Assembly: GCF_963678635.1 (NCBI RefSeq)
Contig: NC_087066.1
Location: 21,981,996-22,045,995, forward strand
DNA length: 64,000 nucleotides
Origin: Symsagittifera roscoffensis
Lineage: Eukaryota; Xenacoelomorpha; Acoela; Convolutidae
Direction of reading: 5' to 3'
Below the pieces are notes generated by a model. It saw only the letters and a list, made by a program, of their open reading frames with translations. It was not told where the DNA came from and did not search any database. A program made the translations under genes and the position numbers. This document shows, in pieces, positions 34,855-46,546 of this stretch. Within the stretch, counting starts at the first letter, position 1; every line of letters starts with the position of its first letter.

Positions 34855-37800
34855 AAGAAATCATTCACTGTCAATGAACGGAGAGAGGAGTATAATGCGG
34901 CTCCTGGGTTATTCTGAATTACTATATTTGAAAACGTCTAGGTTAGCTTGTTTCAGAAAATAAAATGGTACTCTGGCAAACTGCTGGTTGACTGCGACAA
35001 TGCAGCAATGTTTTTTTTTGTGTTGATCCTCGTAATTTCTCATGGGCTAGAGATGATAACACAAATTTAAAGAAACAAAAAACGTATCATGCATTACAAA
35101 AGATAGGCAAGGACTCGGCTTCAATGACAAATTGATTCAACTTTACATATTTCAGGCGCATATAAATTACATTCACTAACAACAAGTTAGTTGAGAAACA
35201 AAACTACAACTAATGAAGCCCTGAATATTTCCACTGGCTTTTCATTTATGAAAAAATGTTGCCTTTGAAAAGAAATCGCATTTTTTTGAGATTTATTTGA
35301 AAAATCAAACCCCAAAAATCAAAGTTCAAAGTGACAATATTCGCAGACAGCAAAGTCTGAAAAACACCAAATACACTCAAATCAATTTGAAAAAACTCTA
35401 GAAGTGATTAAATCTCCACTTATGAGTTAATAGAACGAAAAATTGCGCGGTAATCACATATTTTTTTAAAACTTGTGCTCATTACAAAAATACTTTTCAA
35501 ATAATTTTAAAAAAACTTGGTCTTATATAGCTAGTAAAGTAATTGAAATTTGTCTGTAGAAAAGACACCACTCCAAGCTCAAATATTTTATCTTTTTTTG
35601 ACCATCTCACCCGATCAATGATGTCATGTTCGTTTATCTATCATTTTCCACTTTCCCTATTCTGGATTTCGGATTTTTTTCTTTGATTCAGTTTATCGTA
35701 GGTCAAACTTATATACTACTAAAACTACACTGGCACTTTAAATCATAGAAACAATCCAACCTTGCAAATCTAGGATGCTTGTAACCTGATTGGAAACAAA
35801 ATATGCAAGTTGTGAGTGAAACTCGCAAATTGTAAGCGGAATCCGCATTTTTTGGCAGATTTCAATTATATATATAGTTACGTCTTTAAAATAAAATTAT
35901 TTTTTATCAAGTTTGTGAGTCACCAGCGAGATCAATCTGCCAACAGTCAATCTAAATTTTTGACAACCGTTTAGTCTCACTTACCCCATTACTTAACCCT
36001 TTGATCTCTAATCCCGATAACCAAATTCAAATCACCAGCCAAAGTCACCGTTTTTTTCTATTGTTTCTTATCTCAAAAACCAAAAAAACTGAAGTACTTG
36101 CCCTCTTGATTTGAAGTTACTCACATTTACTCATCTCAAAAAATGATGTCCGCAACAACTGCTTTTATATTTACCTATATAGTCCCAAACATTAATTGTT
36201 ACTTGTTGGGTAATGAACCAAAACACACTAATTCCAAACATTTTTTTTCTACTAATTCGGTGATGTGCTGTGATGTTTTTTCCTAAGTTATGATCCCAAA
36301 AACAGCTTGCTGGTAGATTTATTTAAAAATACTAACAATACATCCACGATTTTAGTTAACCAATAATATAATACTTGTTCGTGGAATCCCTGACGGTGAT
36401 TAAGTCCTTGTTTTAAAAACCCACATTTGCTAAATAATAACACTAGCTCTCTAACTTTTAATTGTTCACAAAAAAACTGGTTAAATTCAGTTTAATAAAC
36501 AATTTTTATAGAATCCACATATAATTTGCGGAATTCGCATAAATTTGCGGATTCTGCCTACAAGTTTTTCGAACTTATTGCCAAATTGGGAAATCCACTT
36601 AACTTTTGCAGAGTCCATTTTTACTTGCGCAATCCGGGAAACGTAGCTATATCCAATCCTTGAGGAATCCGCGATAAAAAAAAATGTGCCGACAAAATTG
36701 AAGTTACACGTACTTTAAAGCGGAATCCATGAAAATTTTTTAAAATGGAATCCACTAACATTCTGGAACAGGCCTAACGACTTGTCTCTGGATTTCACTG
36801 ACCTACAGACAAAAAAATGTACGCCTATCCAAGGCACAGTTTGGCCTCGTAATGAAGGTTAAGCAAATTAACTAACGACAAACACTGCAATTCAAAAAAA
36901 ACGCAACACTGTGAGAGCGCGCTTCACTCAAGGCTCACATGTTGATACATATATTAATAAACATAAAATATATGATGCTTTTCAAAAGAGACTTTTAAGA
37001 AGATTCAAAAGAAACAATACAAATTTTTTTTTAAATAACCCTCTACATGCTATCTAAAGTTCAAAGTACTAAACAACAAGAACCACTCAATTTAATTTTT
37101 GAAATAAATTCATGAGCGATTGAATCTCCACTTACGCGTTAATAGCACAAAAAATATAGTTTTTAAAAAATTTATTGGACAGCGTATTAAATTACTGAAA
37201 TAATTCTGACCTTGAAATTTAACTCAAAACGATATACTTATTTGAAATTAAGCGTTTTTTTGTCGACATTTAATGTTTTTTTTTCCGCTCTGAAAAAATA
37301 TATGGCAAATCGTTGATGAAAAAGAACAATTTTTTCCAATTTTGCTTTTGAAATCAGGCAAAAATGAAATTCTCGGAAAAAGCGCAACCTTCTTGCATGG
37401 CTCGTTTGTGACTTCAAATGCAGTTTTGAAAATTAGCTTGCCGTTTTAACGCCATATCACTGTCCAAGGTCAGAATTACTTTTAAAAAATTAGACATTAT
37501 CCGACAATTTTGTTAAAATTCATATCGCGCAGTTATAACATATCTATTTAAAGCCATTAAAATTTTATATCATTTTCTTTGAAAGTAGGAAGAAAAACTG
37601 TTTTCCTCAAATGTAACAATAAAAAACGGCAATTAAAAACTTGCAGTAAAATTTGTTTCTAAAAAACATTCTAGCCTTGCCAATCAATGCAAAAATGAGA
37701 GAGGAAACCCAAAATTGTTGATCTTAAAGTCGAAAAAAAATTGTTAAATTAGATCTTACGACTCAGGTACGAGATCATTGCAAAAAATCATTAGAGTGAA

Positions 37801-38129
37801 GGACCATCTTATCCGATCAAGGACGTCATGAACTTTTATCAATCAGTTTCTTTTTTTTTCCTATTCCAAATTTTGTTTCAGGATTTTGATCATTGATTCA
37901 GCTTACTACTACATTTATAACCGCATTTTACATTTTAAAAATCATTTCAACCTTGCAAACAGTTTCAGGACTGCAAAATAAATTTGTATCTTTAACATTT
38001 TTTAAATCCCAGATGCTTGTAATGAGATCAAAATTTCAATTCATATTGTAAACCTGAATTTGTTTAAGGTTTCCGATGCTTTATTATGAAACTTAGTTCA
38101 AGCATATGTGATTAATGACTAACCATGAT
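34855..38129. other. AT-rich region with old direct repeats, no gene
   Basis: Two diverged copies of one sequence are present. About 35395-35800 (AAATCTCCACTTATGAGTTA, then CCCGATCAATGATGTCATG, ending near GATGCTTGTAACCTGAT) corresponds to about 37115-38020 (GAATCTCCACTTACGCGTTA, then CCGATCAAGGACGTCATGA, ending near GATGCTTGTAATGAGAT). The second copy carries extra sequence. Between them, 35800-36790 has scattered GCGGAATCCGCA-type words. No open frame of note. Confidence 0.55.
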
Positions 38130-39290
38130 CCAAAACCAAGCCCTTAAAAAGTATTGCACTCTGATCAACTTAACTGCGTGGTTCACTAAAATCTGGATAG
38201 GAGTCGCGAAAGTCTGCACACAAAATTTCCAGACTTTCGCGATCCAAGTCCAGTTTTTCACGACCCACGGCGCGATTCATGTCCAGACTCGCGATTTATG
38301 TCCAGGCTCAAATTTTCGGAGCGAATATGAAATTTAGGTCTGGGTCCGGATGTGGCATGACCCACGGCGTTACTTTAAGTTCAAACATTCCAGACGCAGG
38401 CTCTGGACGTGACTCTGCCATTTTGTTCTGAATTCGGCGCAACCCAAGGCGTGATGATGTCCAGATTTTCCAGATTTAGACACTCAGCGCGACTATGCAA
38501 TTTGGTTCCAGATTTGACGCGACCCAGGTGCGACTTTGTCCTGACTTTCCAGACGCAAGCTCTCAGCGTGACTTTTCATTTCGGTTCGGCATTGAGCGCA
38601 ACTTTGCGAACCATGTCCTAATTTGGTACCCACGGCTCCGTTGCATATCCAGTTGCGCCGTTTCACTGTCACACCTGTCCACCTTGATTGCGAAAGCCAT
38701 GCCGTCAACACCTCGGCCGCAAAAAATACGAGAGATTTTTTATTTTATTGTTCGTGCCGTCTCCATCTTGATCGCAAAAGTTTGGAATGGCTGAGTTTGA
38801 TCGCTCCTGTCGTACCGTTTCTGAGTCGCGCTGGTTGCGCCGTATCCACCTTGGCCACAAAAATTGCGCCGTCTCCACCTGCGTCGCGAAAATCGCGGTT
38901 GATTTTTTCGTCCACAAAGTCAGTAAAGGACCAATTTTGGTGGCGAAAGTCTGCACATACCACATTTGGATAGCGAAACTCTGGATATGGGTCGCGAAAG
39001 TCTGGACACAAATTTTTGACTTTCGCGAGCCATGTCCAGACTTTTGCGACTCATGGCACGACTCATGTCCAGTTTCTTGCGACTTACGCCCATACTTCCG
39101 AGAAACAAACTCTCGGCGCGACTATACAATTTGGGTCTGGATCCGGATGCAGCTCAACCCGAGGCGCGACTTTAGGTCCAAAATTTCCAGATTCAAGTTC
39201 TCGGAGCCACAATGAAATTTAGGTGTGGTTTTGAATGCTGCGAGACCCATGGCGCTATTTTAAGTCCAAAATTTCCGCAACAAGCTAGTT
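38130..39290. repeat. GC-rich degenerate minisatellite island with hairpins
   Basis: A sharp rise in GC content. Monomers of about 80 bp, built on CTCAGCGCGACTATGCAATTT...CGACCCAGGCGCGACTTT...TTTCCAGA, can be read at 38284-38640 and again at 39100-39290. The middle (about 38650-38930) is a second family built on TGCGCCGTCTCCACCTTG and GTCGCGAAAAT. Two near-perfect hairpins occur: CGCGAAAGTCT/AGACTTTCGCG (38205-38215 and 38231-38241) and CGCGAAAGTC/GACTTTCGCG (38993-39002 and 39018-39027). Long overlapping frames on both strands come from the repeat's lack of stops and are not genes. Confidence 0.8.
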
Positions 39291-39949
39291 GATAGTGAAT
39301 CATCTTGCCTTAATGAAAAGACGGGAGAAAATCAAATATTTGCGGTTTTGAGAACTGCATTGCACATAAAATTTAACAAAATATGAAAAACTCAAATGGA
39401 ACTTTTTGAAGTTTTTGAACGCTCTGACTGTTTTATTACATGTTCCAAGAAATAGTCGGTAAAAGTGAGAAAAAGTAGAACACTTGTTACAAATGTTTGT
39501 TTCAGTTTAGAGTCTGTTTTAGCAACTTAAATAACTGTTTCAAACTATAAATTGATTATAGAGACGGGTTAATGGTAGTATAGGCATTTTGCGTTAAAAA
39601 AACGGAAGTTTTCCCTGTTTTGCATTTTAGCTTGCCTGATCATAAAATAGGAAAAAATCTGAAGAGTTGCTCTTAGTAATCGAGGCCAAATTTTGATTAC
39701 ATATGATTTTCTGCAGCATAAAGTCTTCAACATTTTTGCATACATAAAAATATGATTTTCTGCAGTTTTTTTGTTTAGTTAACTAGCCAGAGGCTTAACC
39801 CGAAGTTTAATTATTTAAGGTAAACTAAGCTGTGGCGAACTGACAAGAGCCCACTTTGTAAATTGCAGCGGCGTACGTGCAATTTGAACTGCCGTCAACA
39901 CTACCGATTTGAACTGTCATCATCACTATCGATGCGCCACAACGCCACA
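39291..39949. other. Intergenic sequence, no gene seen
   Basis: AT-rich with no recognised repeat end or exon, up to where similarity to the 54.9-kb region becomes clear. Confidence 0.3.
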
Positions 39950-40269
39950 ATAGAAGTGTAAAAAATATGCATGCATGTGGGTACTATGTCCTATAACTTG
40001 AAAAAACTTTTAGATTATTTTGCTATATATTAGTCTTCATTTTACTTCACAAACATATAAAAGCTCATAATAATTTTTCAGTTCAAACAAAATGGTAAAA
40101 CTTTTCAAAATTGAGAAATCAGAACAAGTTTAAGATTACACCAACAAAAATTGTGTATGCCTGCACTGGATTGAGGGTCATTGGTTCAAAAAATTGCATT
40201 TAATTTTATTTCGAGCTTTTTTGTTTATTTGTTCACAACCTAACTAGCTTTGTTTATCTCCTCCAAACA

Positions 40270-41345
40270 AAATTAGGCGTGAGTGATCGATTATAACGAT
40301 TTATTAGGTTTTTTTTTGACAATTATAGTTGATTATAAGTACCAAAATTTGCTGATTAAGAGAACTATAGTCGAATATAATCGTGATATTTTCCAAAATA
40401 TTATAATATCTTACAGCCAATTATAATTGATAAAAAATCAAACAAAAAACTCTTAAAGTTAATTGTAATCGATTTTAATTCAGTTCTGAAAATCGCATTT
40501 ATTTTTTGATTTGACCTTTTCCAAAATTTTTGTCAAACCAATTGATAACTTTTTATATATATTTTCGGTTTATTCTTTCTCTGTGAATATCAAAATCTGA
40601 AAAAGTGAGATGTCCTGTCACACTTTGGTTCATCTGAACACAAAGTTGTATCGCGAAAAAAAAAGTTTCATAAAGTTCCTTCCATATTAGTTAAAGGGTT
40701 TCCGCGGTAGGTGAAAGATAAATTTTCCAAATCAATCATGGAACCAAAATAATATGCTGATATTTTGGTAGTTAAAAAATTTAAAATGTGCATCAGGAAA
40801 CAACTTTATTGGAGAAGAAATGAGAAAGTTTAAACCTTGCCCATTTTATTCGAATTGAAAACTGTTAAAACAACTTTCTCATTTTTCACATAAACTAATG
40901 TCTACAAAAAGCATAGAAAATAACCAATTCAGATGCAAGGCCGAAGATAAAATGTTCAAACGAAAAGATTGTAATCGATTATAATCGAATATAGCGCATT
41001 ATTTGTGCCCAATATATGAATAAAAAATTGGGATAAAAATAAATAAGTATAATGGATTATAATCGATCATAATTATTTTTTGTGCAGAAACATAAAAATT
41101 AAATGTTGGGATAAAACAATAAATTATAATTGATTGTAATCTATAACAAAAAATATCCAAAAAGAGATGGATTTAAAATTCGAATCAGTTACAAATTAGT
41201 TACAATCGGTTGAAATGTATTGTAACTAATTATAACTTGATTTCAAAAAGAGAGATTTTTATCGATTATTAGTTGAATAAAATCATTTTTTCCCAATTTT
41301 ATTAAGACTGGCCCTAAAATCATAATATTATTCATCGTTAACGCT
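40270..41345. mobile_element. AATCGATTATAAT-rich insertion, long copy
   Basis: This block is absent from the corresponding place in the right segmental copy. It starts TTAGGCGTGAGTGATCGATT and ends AAAATCATAATATTATTCAT, as does the short copy at 1.03-1.31 kb. Its interior is dense in ATTATAATCGATTATAAT words. Family relationship and presence/absence support an inserted element. Termini are approximate and no target duplication was fixed. Confidence 0.55.
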
Positions 41346-41393
41346 TGAAACTTGACGGGGGCTTTATGGAGTGCGGTCTGTAATTAGACAACT

Positions 41394-41553
41394 GCGTATT
41401 CATTCTCGTTACTAAGCAGACCATTACCAATCAGAATCGAGATGACAAAGCAAACTTACGAAATAAATAAATATTTATTATTCATTTCTTTCTTGTCTCG
41501 ATTCTGATTGGTTATTACAGTATTTGTCTAAATACTGACAAGTCCGAATACGC
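41394..41553. repeat. 160-bp hairpin element
   Basis: GCGTATTC at the left and GAATACGC at the right bracket two long arms. ACCAATCAGAATCGAGATGACAAAG (about 41424-41450) is mirrored by CTTGTCTCGATTCTGATTGGTT (about 41492-41513), around an AT-rich AAATAAATATTTATT centre. A small foldback or MITE-like structure just after the AATCGATT-rich block. Confidence 0.72.
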
Positions 41554-42527
41554 GGATGTCTTAATGCTGCTACGTAACCGGGCTCTATATTGTTGACACG
41601 CAAATCGCTTGTTTGTTTGTGGAATCCACTAAAAAACTCGGAATCTGCGTACAAAAGTGCAACCCTGCATTACTCGCGCGTTTCAGACTCTGCGACTCAA
41701 AAATAAGTTGATTATATTTCATGCTCCAAGCATTTGTCTAAGAGTTCTGCGATATTTTGGTAATTTGTCTCACCTTCAAAATAGTTTGGCAAATTTTAGG
41801 GCGTGTACGCGGACTTCAGGTACACACGCGCAATAGACCAAGGACACACACACGCAATAGATAGCAATTAACGCACTGATATTCAAGATACAAGGATGTA
41901 AGGATGCCAATATGTATAAACAATTTGTACACAATCTTTTGTTGTTCAATATCGAGGTTCGCTCGCATCGATTAAGAAAATAAACGTTGATAAATACGTA
42001 TACCCCCAAATGATTCTACCAAAAAAATTCTTCTACTACTGAATATTTTTGTTGGTTTCCGTTTCTCGGGATCATGTTGAGAACCCAATCATGTTGATTG
42101 GGGTAGCAATGTCTTTTTTGTTCCGACTTTCGATACAAAAGTAACGGAATATTTGTGCTCGTGTGGTTTTTTTTTCTTCAGACAAATTTCGACTTTTTAA
42201 CTAACCATTTTTTACAGATTTTTTATCATTCAAAAGGTATTGTTGTCCTGAGCTAAAATTTGAAAAGATTTTTTACCTGTGATCATTTTTCGTAAAGTTA
42301 TGAGGGTTTAAAGAATGCCATTTTGGCCATTTTGACCAACTTGGGACAATTAACGCGCGATATAATTCGCGCTGTTAACGCGTTAGCGGGGGTTTAATCC
42401 GTCTCAGAAATTGATCCAAAATGGTTGAAAGAAGCTTTAATGCCATAATTCATTTGTTACAAGGAACGAAACTATCCTTTTGTACTTTATATGGCGTGTG
42501 GGGTCATGATTTTTTTTCGAAAAATTT

Positions 42528-42906
42528 TGAGTTGTGATGGTTTTTCTAACTCATTGAGTAATTTCAGATAAGGTACACCGTCTGCTCATCACGCTATCTT
42601 ATTTTCGGCCGGATAGATTCGTGCAACGTCTTAGTCTAATACCGATCTTAATCTTACTCTTATATCTCTTAGTTTCAATAGATCTAGAGTATACTGGTTT
42701 TGTTACGAGTCTGTCTCTTGGAAAAGGCAACTAAGTTGTAACTTAAATTCAATATGCTCTGGTGCTGAAATTACATGTAATTTCAGCACTTACAAATAAC
42801 AGGTTTGTATGTTAGATGGAGTGTGATTGGTTGGTCTTTAATATTTTATAGGGATTAAATATCTAATTTATAATCAATAATAATATATATTTTGGATCAG
42901 GTTCCA
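42528..42906 (-). repeat. 3' LTR of the 11.5-kb element
   Basis: 379 bp, TG...CA ends (TGAGTTGTGATGG to GGTTCCA on the plus strand). It is colinear with the other LTR with some thirty scattered mismatches by eye, roughly 90% identity. It contains a perfect 28-bp palindrome at 42762-42789. Confidence 0.9.
42762..42789. repeat. Perfect 28-bp palindrome inside the 3' LTR
   Basis: GTGCTGAAATTACA followed immediately by its exact reverse complement. In the 5' LTR the same site (53874-53901) is kept except for one central base. Confidence 0.92.
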
Positions 42907-44640
42907 CCCATCCGGGGTTTACCGAGCTTTTGTTCTTTTGACTTCTTTCTTTAATGGAGGATGGATGATGATCGTTTGTATTTCGCGAGCATCCTTTCTA
43001 TTCCGTCCTTGGAGGTGTTAGCTCCAGGAAGCTGGAATCATCGAGGTTGTTTTGTCATTCAACGATGACTGAGACCGTCAACAAAATCAATCTGATTTCC
43101 AAATGGTTTGCTATGATCGTCTGTCCTTGAACGGTGTGGAGAACTGTGTTTCGATCTAGATGGAGAACGGCGTGAAGCTCGAGTTTGGAGGGAATGCCTT
43201 GTAACTCGGATCTGTACGTATACTTGAACATCGAGGTGGTCATTGGTCTGTTTCAATGAAGTCCTTCGCTTCGGAGTCAAGTCGTACTTCAAATCCTTTG
43301 AGTTGTGGTTGTGAGTGGCATATCAGTTGTATCCAGCCGTTCTGTGGGTTGTGTGTGTGATGAGGTCGTCTTAGCTGCTTGATGCTCGTATTCGTGATTG
43401 TGTATGGTCTATATTACTGCATTATATAATTTACATAATTAAATGTTTAGTGAGTTCTTCATTTTAGTTATCATTTTTTTAAGTTTTTATCGCAAAAGCT
43501 TTTCTTTTAGTTCAGTTATTTTAAAAAAGTTAGTCACACTTGAGTACCTCTAATCAAAAATAAGGAGTGTGTCACAAAGCGTGTGTTCTAGCACGGTGGA
43601 TTAGGCCGGCTGTTAAGCATGCTCGGGACGTCGTCCTCTTCTGGTGGGTTAGGCCAGGAGTGAGGGTATAAATGCATGCTGGTTATTTATGGGGTCCTGT
43701 TTTGTGTTAAACTTTTATGTCATGTTTGTTACTGGTTTTTTTTTCCTTTTGTTGTTTTGGTTGTCCTTTTTTCAAAAATCAAATTGTTTCGTTTATGTTT
43801 GTCTTTCAACTTTTTGGTGTTTTATGCTTTCATTTTTAGACTTATCAAAAGTCTTCAAAAGAATAATTTATCGGTTCTTTAAGCTGGTTTAATCCGGTTT
43901 GGGTACTGTGGGTTTTCTTTTCTTAGTCATGCTGTTAGTTTGTGGTTTATGGTGTTTAGTAAGCTGGGTTGGTTATTTGGGATTATTATATAATTCCTTT
44001 CCAGCCGGGTTAAAAGAAAGTTTGAAACTTGTTATTACTAGTTTGAGTTGTTATTAGTGAAAGTTAAAACTTGAAATCATTATTCTAAACAATTCGTCGT
44101 GGGCGAGCTGTGCCTGTGCGAGTGTGGATAGAACTTGTGTCAGAATGAATTGATTCTTGAAAAGGTTAGTACTGCTGGCATTTGTATGGATTTACTGCTG
44201 AAAACTTCAAATTTAAGGCTTTGTTGGGATTGAAATTATTAAATTATTTTCATTGTATTTAGAGTTATTACATTGGGAAAAAGAATTTATAGATAAATTT
44301 ACTACTGTGGAGAAGAAATTTTTTTGCATCATTCATTGCGGTTTGTTAATAGAAGTTTATAATTTATAAAAGAGTTTGTAATTTTTATTTTGTTTTCCTG
44401 TTTGTAGATGATCTTGATCTTAAGACTAAAGAAAAATAAAAAACATTTAATAAAGAATGGTTAGTGTTATTTCGTATTTACTAGTGTTAAATTGTTTAGT
44501 TCATACTTACCTAATCATCGGGGAAGAAGCCATGAGGGAAGATATCGTGTATTGCGTCTGATGTGGTGAGTAACTTTGCTAATATGCGAATGATATTTTT
44601 AGTTTCAAGCACTGGCCAAAGCAATTCAAGTGCTTTGATG
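42907..44640. other. 3' internal region of the LTR element, no domain recognised
   Basis: Includes minus-strand frames at 43055-43292 with Arg/Ser-rich content and an AT-rich stretch to 44640. No polymerase, integrase or RNase H motif seen. A GC-richer patch with two GATTAGGCC/GTTAGGCC words lies at about 43600-43660. Confidence 0.35.
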
Positions 44641-46214
44641 GTGTTTATTTTTTCAGTGCGATTGAAATCTCGTGATTGGTGTGCTGGATGAGGTTAAAAA
44701 GCTTGTGATTATATTTAGTTTTGTGAATGAATTCTAATATTGGGATTTCTACAGGTTGAATATATTCATGCGGGACAATGAGTGGTCGGGATTCTTCTAC
44801 ATTAAAGGTCTTGGTGAGGGGACAAAACATATACATTTGGGTTATTGAGTCATAATTTCGAAGGATGCCTTGGAAGTTAGTATTTTTAATGCAGTAGGTA
44901 AAATTTAGAAAAAAAGTTGATGTGTACTTAGAATTAATAAATTGAAATTGATGGTGGGGTTGTTGTGATGGTGTGTGTAAGTTAAAGTGGTTTTGAATGA
45001 ATCTATAGTAAGTGTAACTATGCGTTTGTTGTCAGTTCTCAACATGATGTTGTGCAGATCTTGTTTTTTTGGAGGTATCTAACCTTTAGGAAGTGGAAGA
45101 TTAGTGAAAATGATTCAGAAGCTTGGATGTCGATTAGTGCTTCGGAAATGATGTGATCGTGTTTTTTATCCATTGAGCTTAGTGTAAAGATTTAGGGTGT
45201 TCGGATGAAAAATTTTTCGGTTAGTTGTGGGTTAGCGAACTTGTCGTCGTCGAGGAATTGATCTTGGTTACGTCTGATGATATTGTGGTCATAGTATTCG
45301 ATTGAGTTTTCCTTAGCTCGGGGTGCGGTGAAAATTTTTAATAGCTTTTTATATCCTAGTGCTGTAGTTAGTCTAAAAAGGTCATTTTTACTTTTTTCTA
45401 CTTCGTGGGTTGTGTTAATTAGTGGTATACAAGGTTGGTTGGAGAAATGATAAAATTATGTCCAGTGGAGTGTGGGGATCAGTACATGCTCATCGCCATA
45501 GTGGGGTTGTTCAGTGTGAGGGTTGGAGTGACTAATGGTATGTTGGGAAAGAGAGGTAAGGAAATTTGGAAAATTAGTATTAGTATGATCAGGGTGATTT
45601 AAATAATCGCGGGCTGTTCCGGGTTTGGAGGGAAACGGGTGGTTAGGAAAATTTCTTTTGAATTTTCTATATGCGCGGTTAGTAGTGGATGATGATTGGC
45701 TTGATGTTGAGGATTGAGCTAAAGAAGGGGTATAATCTGAAGAGGGTGTAGGAGTAGGTGGGTTTGGTGATGTTATGGTTGACAATAACTGATGAATGGT
45801 TAGGGTGTTAGGGTGTTGTATTTGTTGTTGTAGTGTCATTAGGTTATTTAGTTCTGATGAGATTTGCGTGGTTTCTGGGGAATTGTTGTTGGATTGTTCA
45901 TTGGTAAAGGGGGAAAATGTCGGGGTTACTTGGGAAATACGAGAGCTGGTAGAGGGGGAATCTTTTTGGGATTGGGAGTGAATGAGTCGTCGAAAGGGGA
46001 GTGGAGAAAATGTTGATGGGCTGGGTTCGCAGTTTGCGAATTCGTCTGGGGTTTTTATGTCTGAATTATTAGCGTCAGAATCCATGCCGGATGATGTGTT
46101 AATATGGTGTGATTCAGGTGGCGGGAAAGCAAAAAGTGGGATGATGGGAATTGGGTTTTGGAGATTGGCTGGATGGGAAATTGAATGTTGAAGGGATCCA
46201 ATTTGTCGGCTCAT
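44641..46214 (-). pseudogene. Unidentified Ser/Pro-rich ORF of the LTR element
   Basis: An ATG at 46214 opens a 252-codon minus-strand frame (to 45456). It is rich in Ser, Pro, Thr and Asn, with stretches such as SSTSSQSSSTTNRAYRKFKR, and looks largely disordered with a basic patch. Beyond the stop, coding-like sequence continues in shifted frames to about 45230 (for example FTAPRAKENSIEYYDHNII and NQDQFLDDDKFANP) and again at 44836-44645. This suggests a longer protein broken by frameshifts. It is unlike gag, pol or a typical envelope, and I do not recognise it. Its position before the 3' LTR is where accessory or late genes of retroelements sit. Confidence 0.5.
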
Positions 46215-46546
46215 CGTGGGCGAAAAAAATGATTGTTCTGAGATTGAAAATTTGTTTTATGTGGTTGTTCAATTATTTGTTCATCTGTGTCGTCATTTTG
46301 AGATTGTTGTGTACAATGTGGTGAATTGGACTTTGTGTATGGTTTGGTCTTGAATTTGCAATATATATGAGTGCTAAATTTCTGAAATTTCACGGTACTA
46401 GTGATAATAGGTGATTACGATTTAAGCTGGGTAACTGTGGTGCTGTGGGTAATGTGTTTGTGTTGTGTTGTAATTCGTCATATTTGTTTGGTGTAGTTGA
46501 TAATTTTGTATTGTATTCTTTTATTGGTGCATCTAAAATATTTTAT
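46215..46546 (-). other. Short spacer with a small frame inside the LTR element
   Basis: A 60-codon Gln/Asn/Lys-rich minus-strand frame (46211-46393) of unknown meaning. Nothing else. Confidence 0.25.

Larger units (their letters stand above)
39950..42527. repeat. Left copy of a diverged segmental repeat
   Basis: Matches the right copy (about 54890-56930) in order: GGTACTATGTCCTATAACTTG; TACTTCACAAACATA; TCATTGGTTC with TTCGAGCTTTTTT; CTCTATATTGTTGA; GGGCGTGTACGCGGACTT; ACAATTTGTACACAATCTTT; and GATCCAAAATGGTTGAA near the end. It is interrupted by a 1.3-kb block (about 40270-41570) absent from the right copy. It ends at the LTR of the 11.5-kb element. Short frames in it (for example 41776-42009, minus) are not supported as genes. 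Confidence 0.72.

Noticed and set aside
38409-39215. Several overlapping frames up to 142 codons on both strands
   Set aside because: They arise from a GC-rich tandem repeat with few stops. Compositions mirror each other on opposite strands and no domain is seen.
45240-45275. LDDDK-type motif on the minus strand as a reverse-transcriptase YxDD box
   Set aside because: No preceding aromatic-x-DD context, palm-domain motifs or LPQG-like block nearby, and it lies far downstream of gag.
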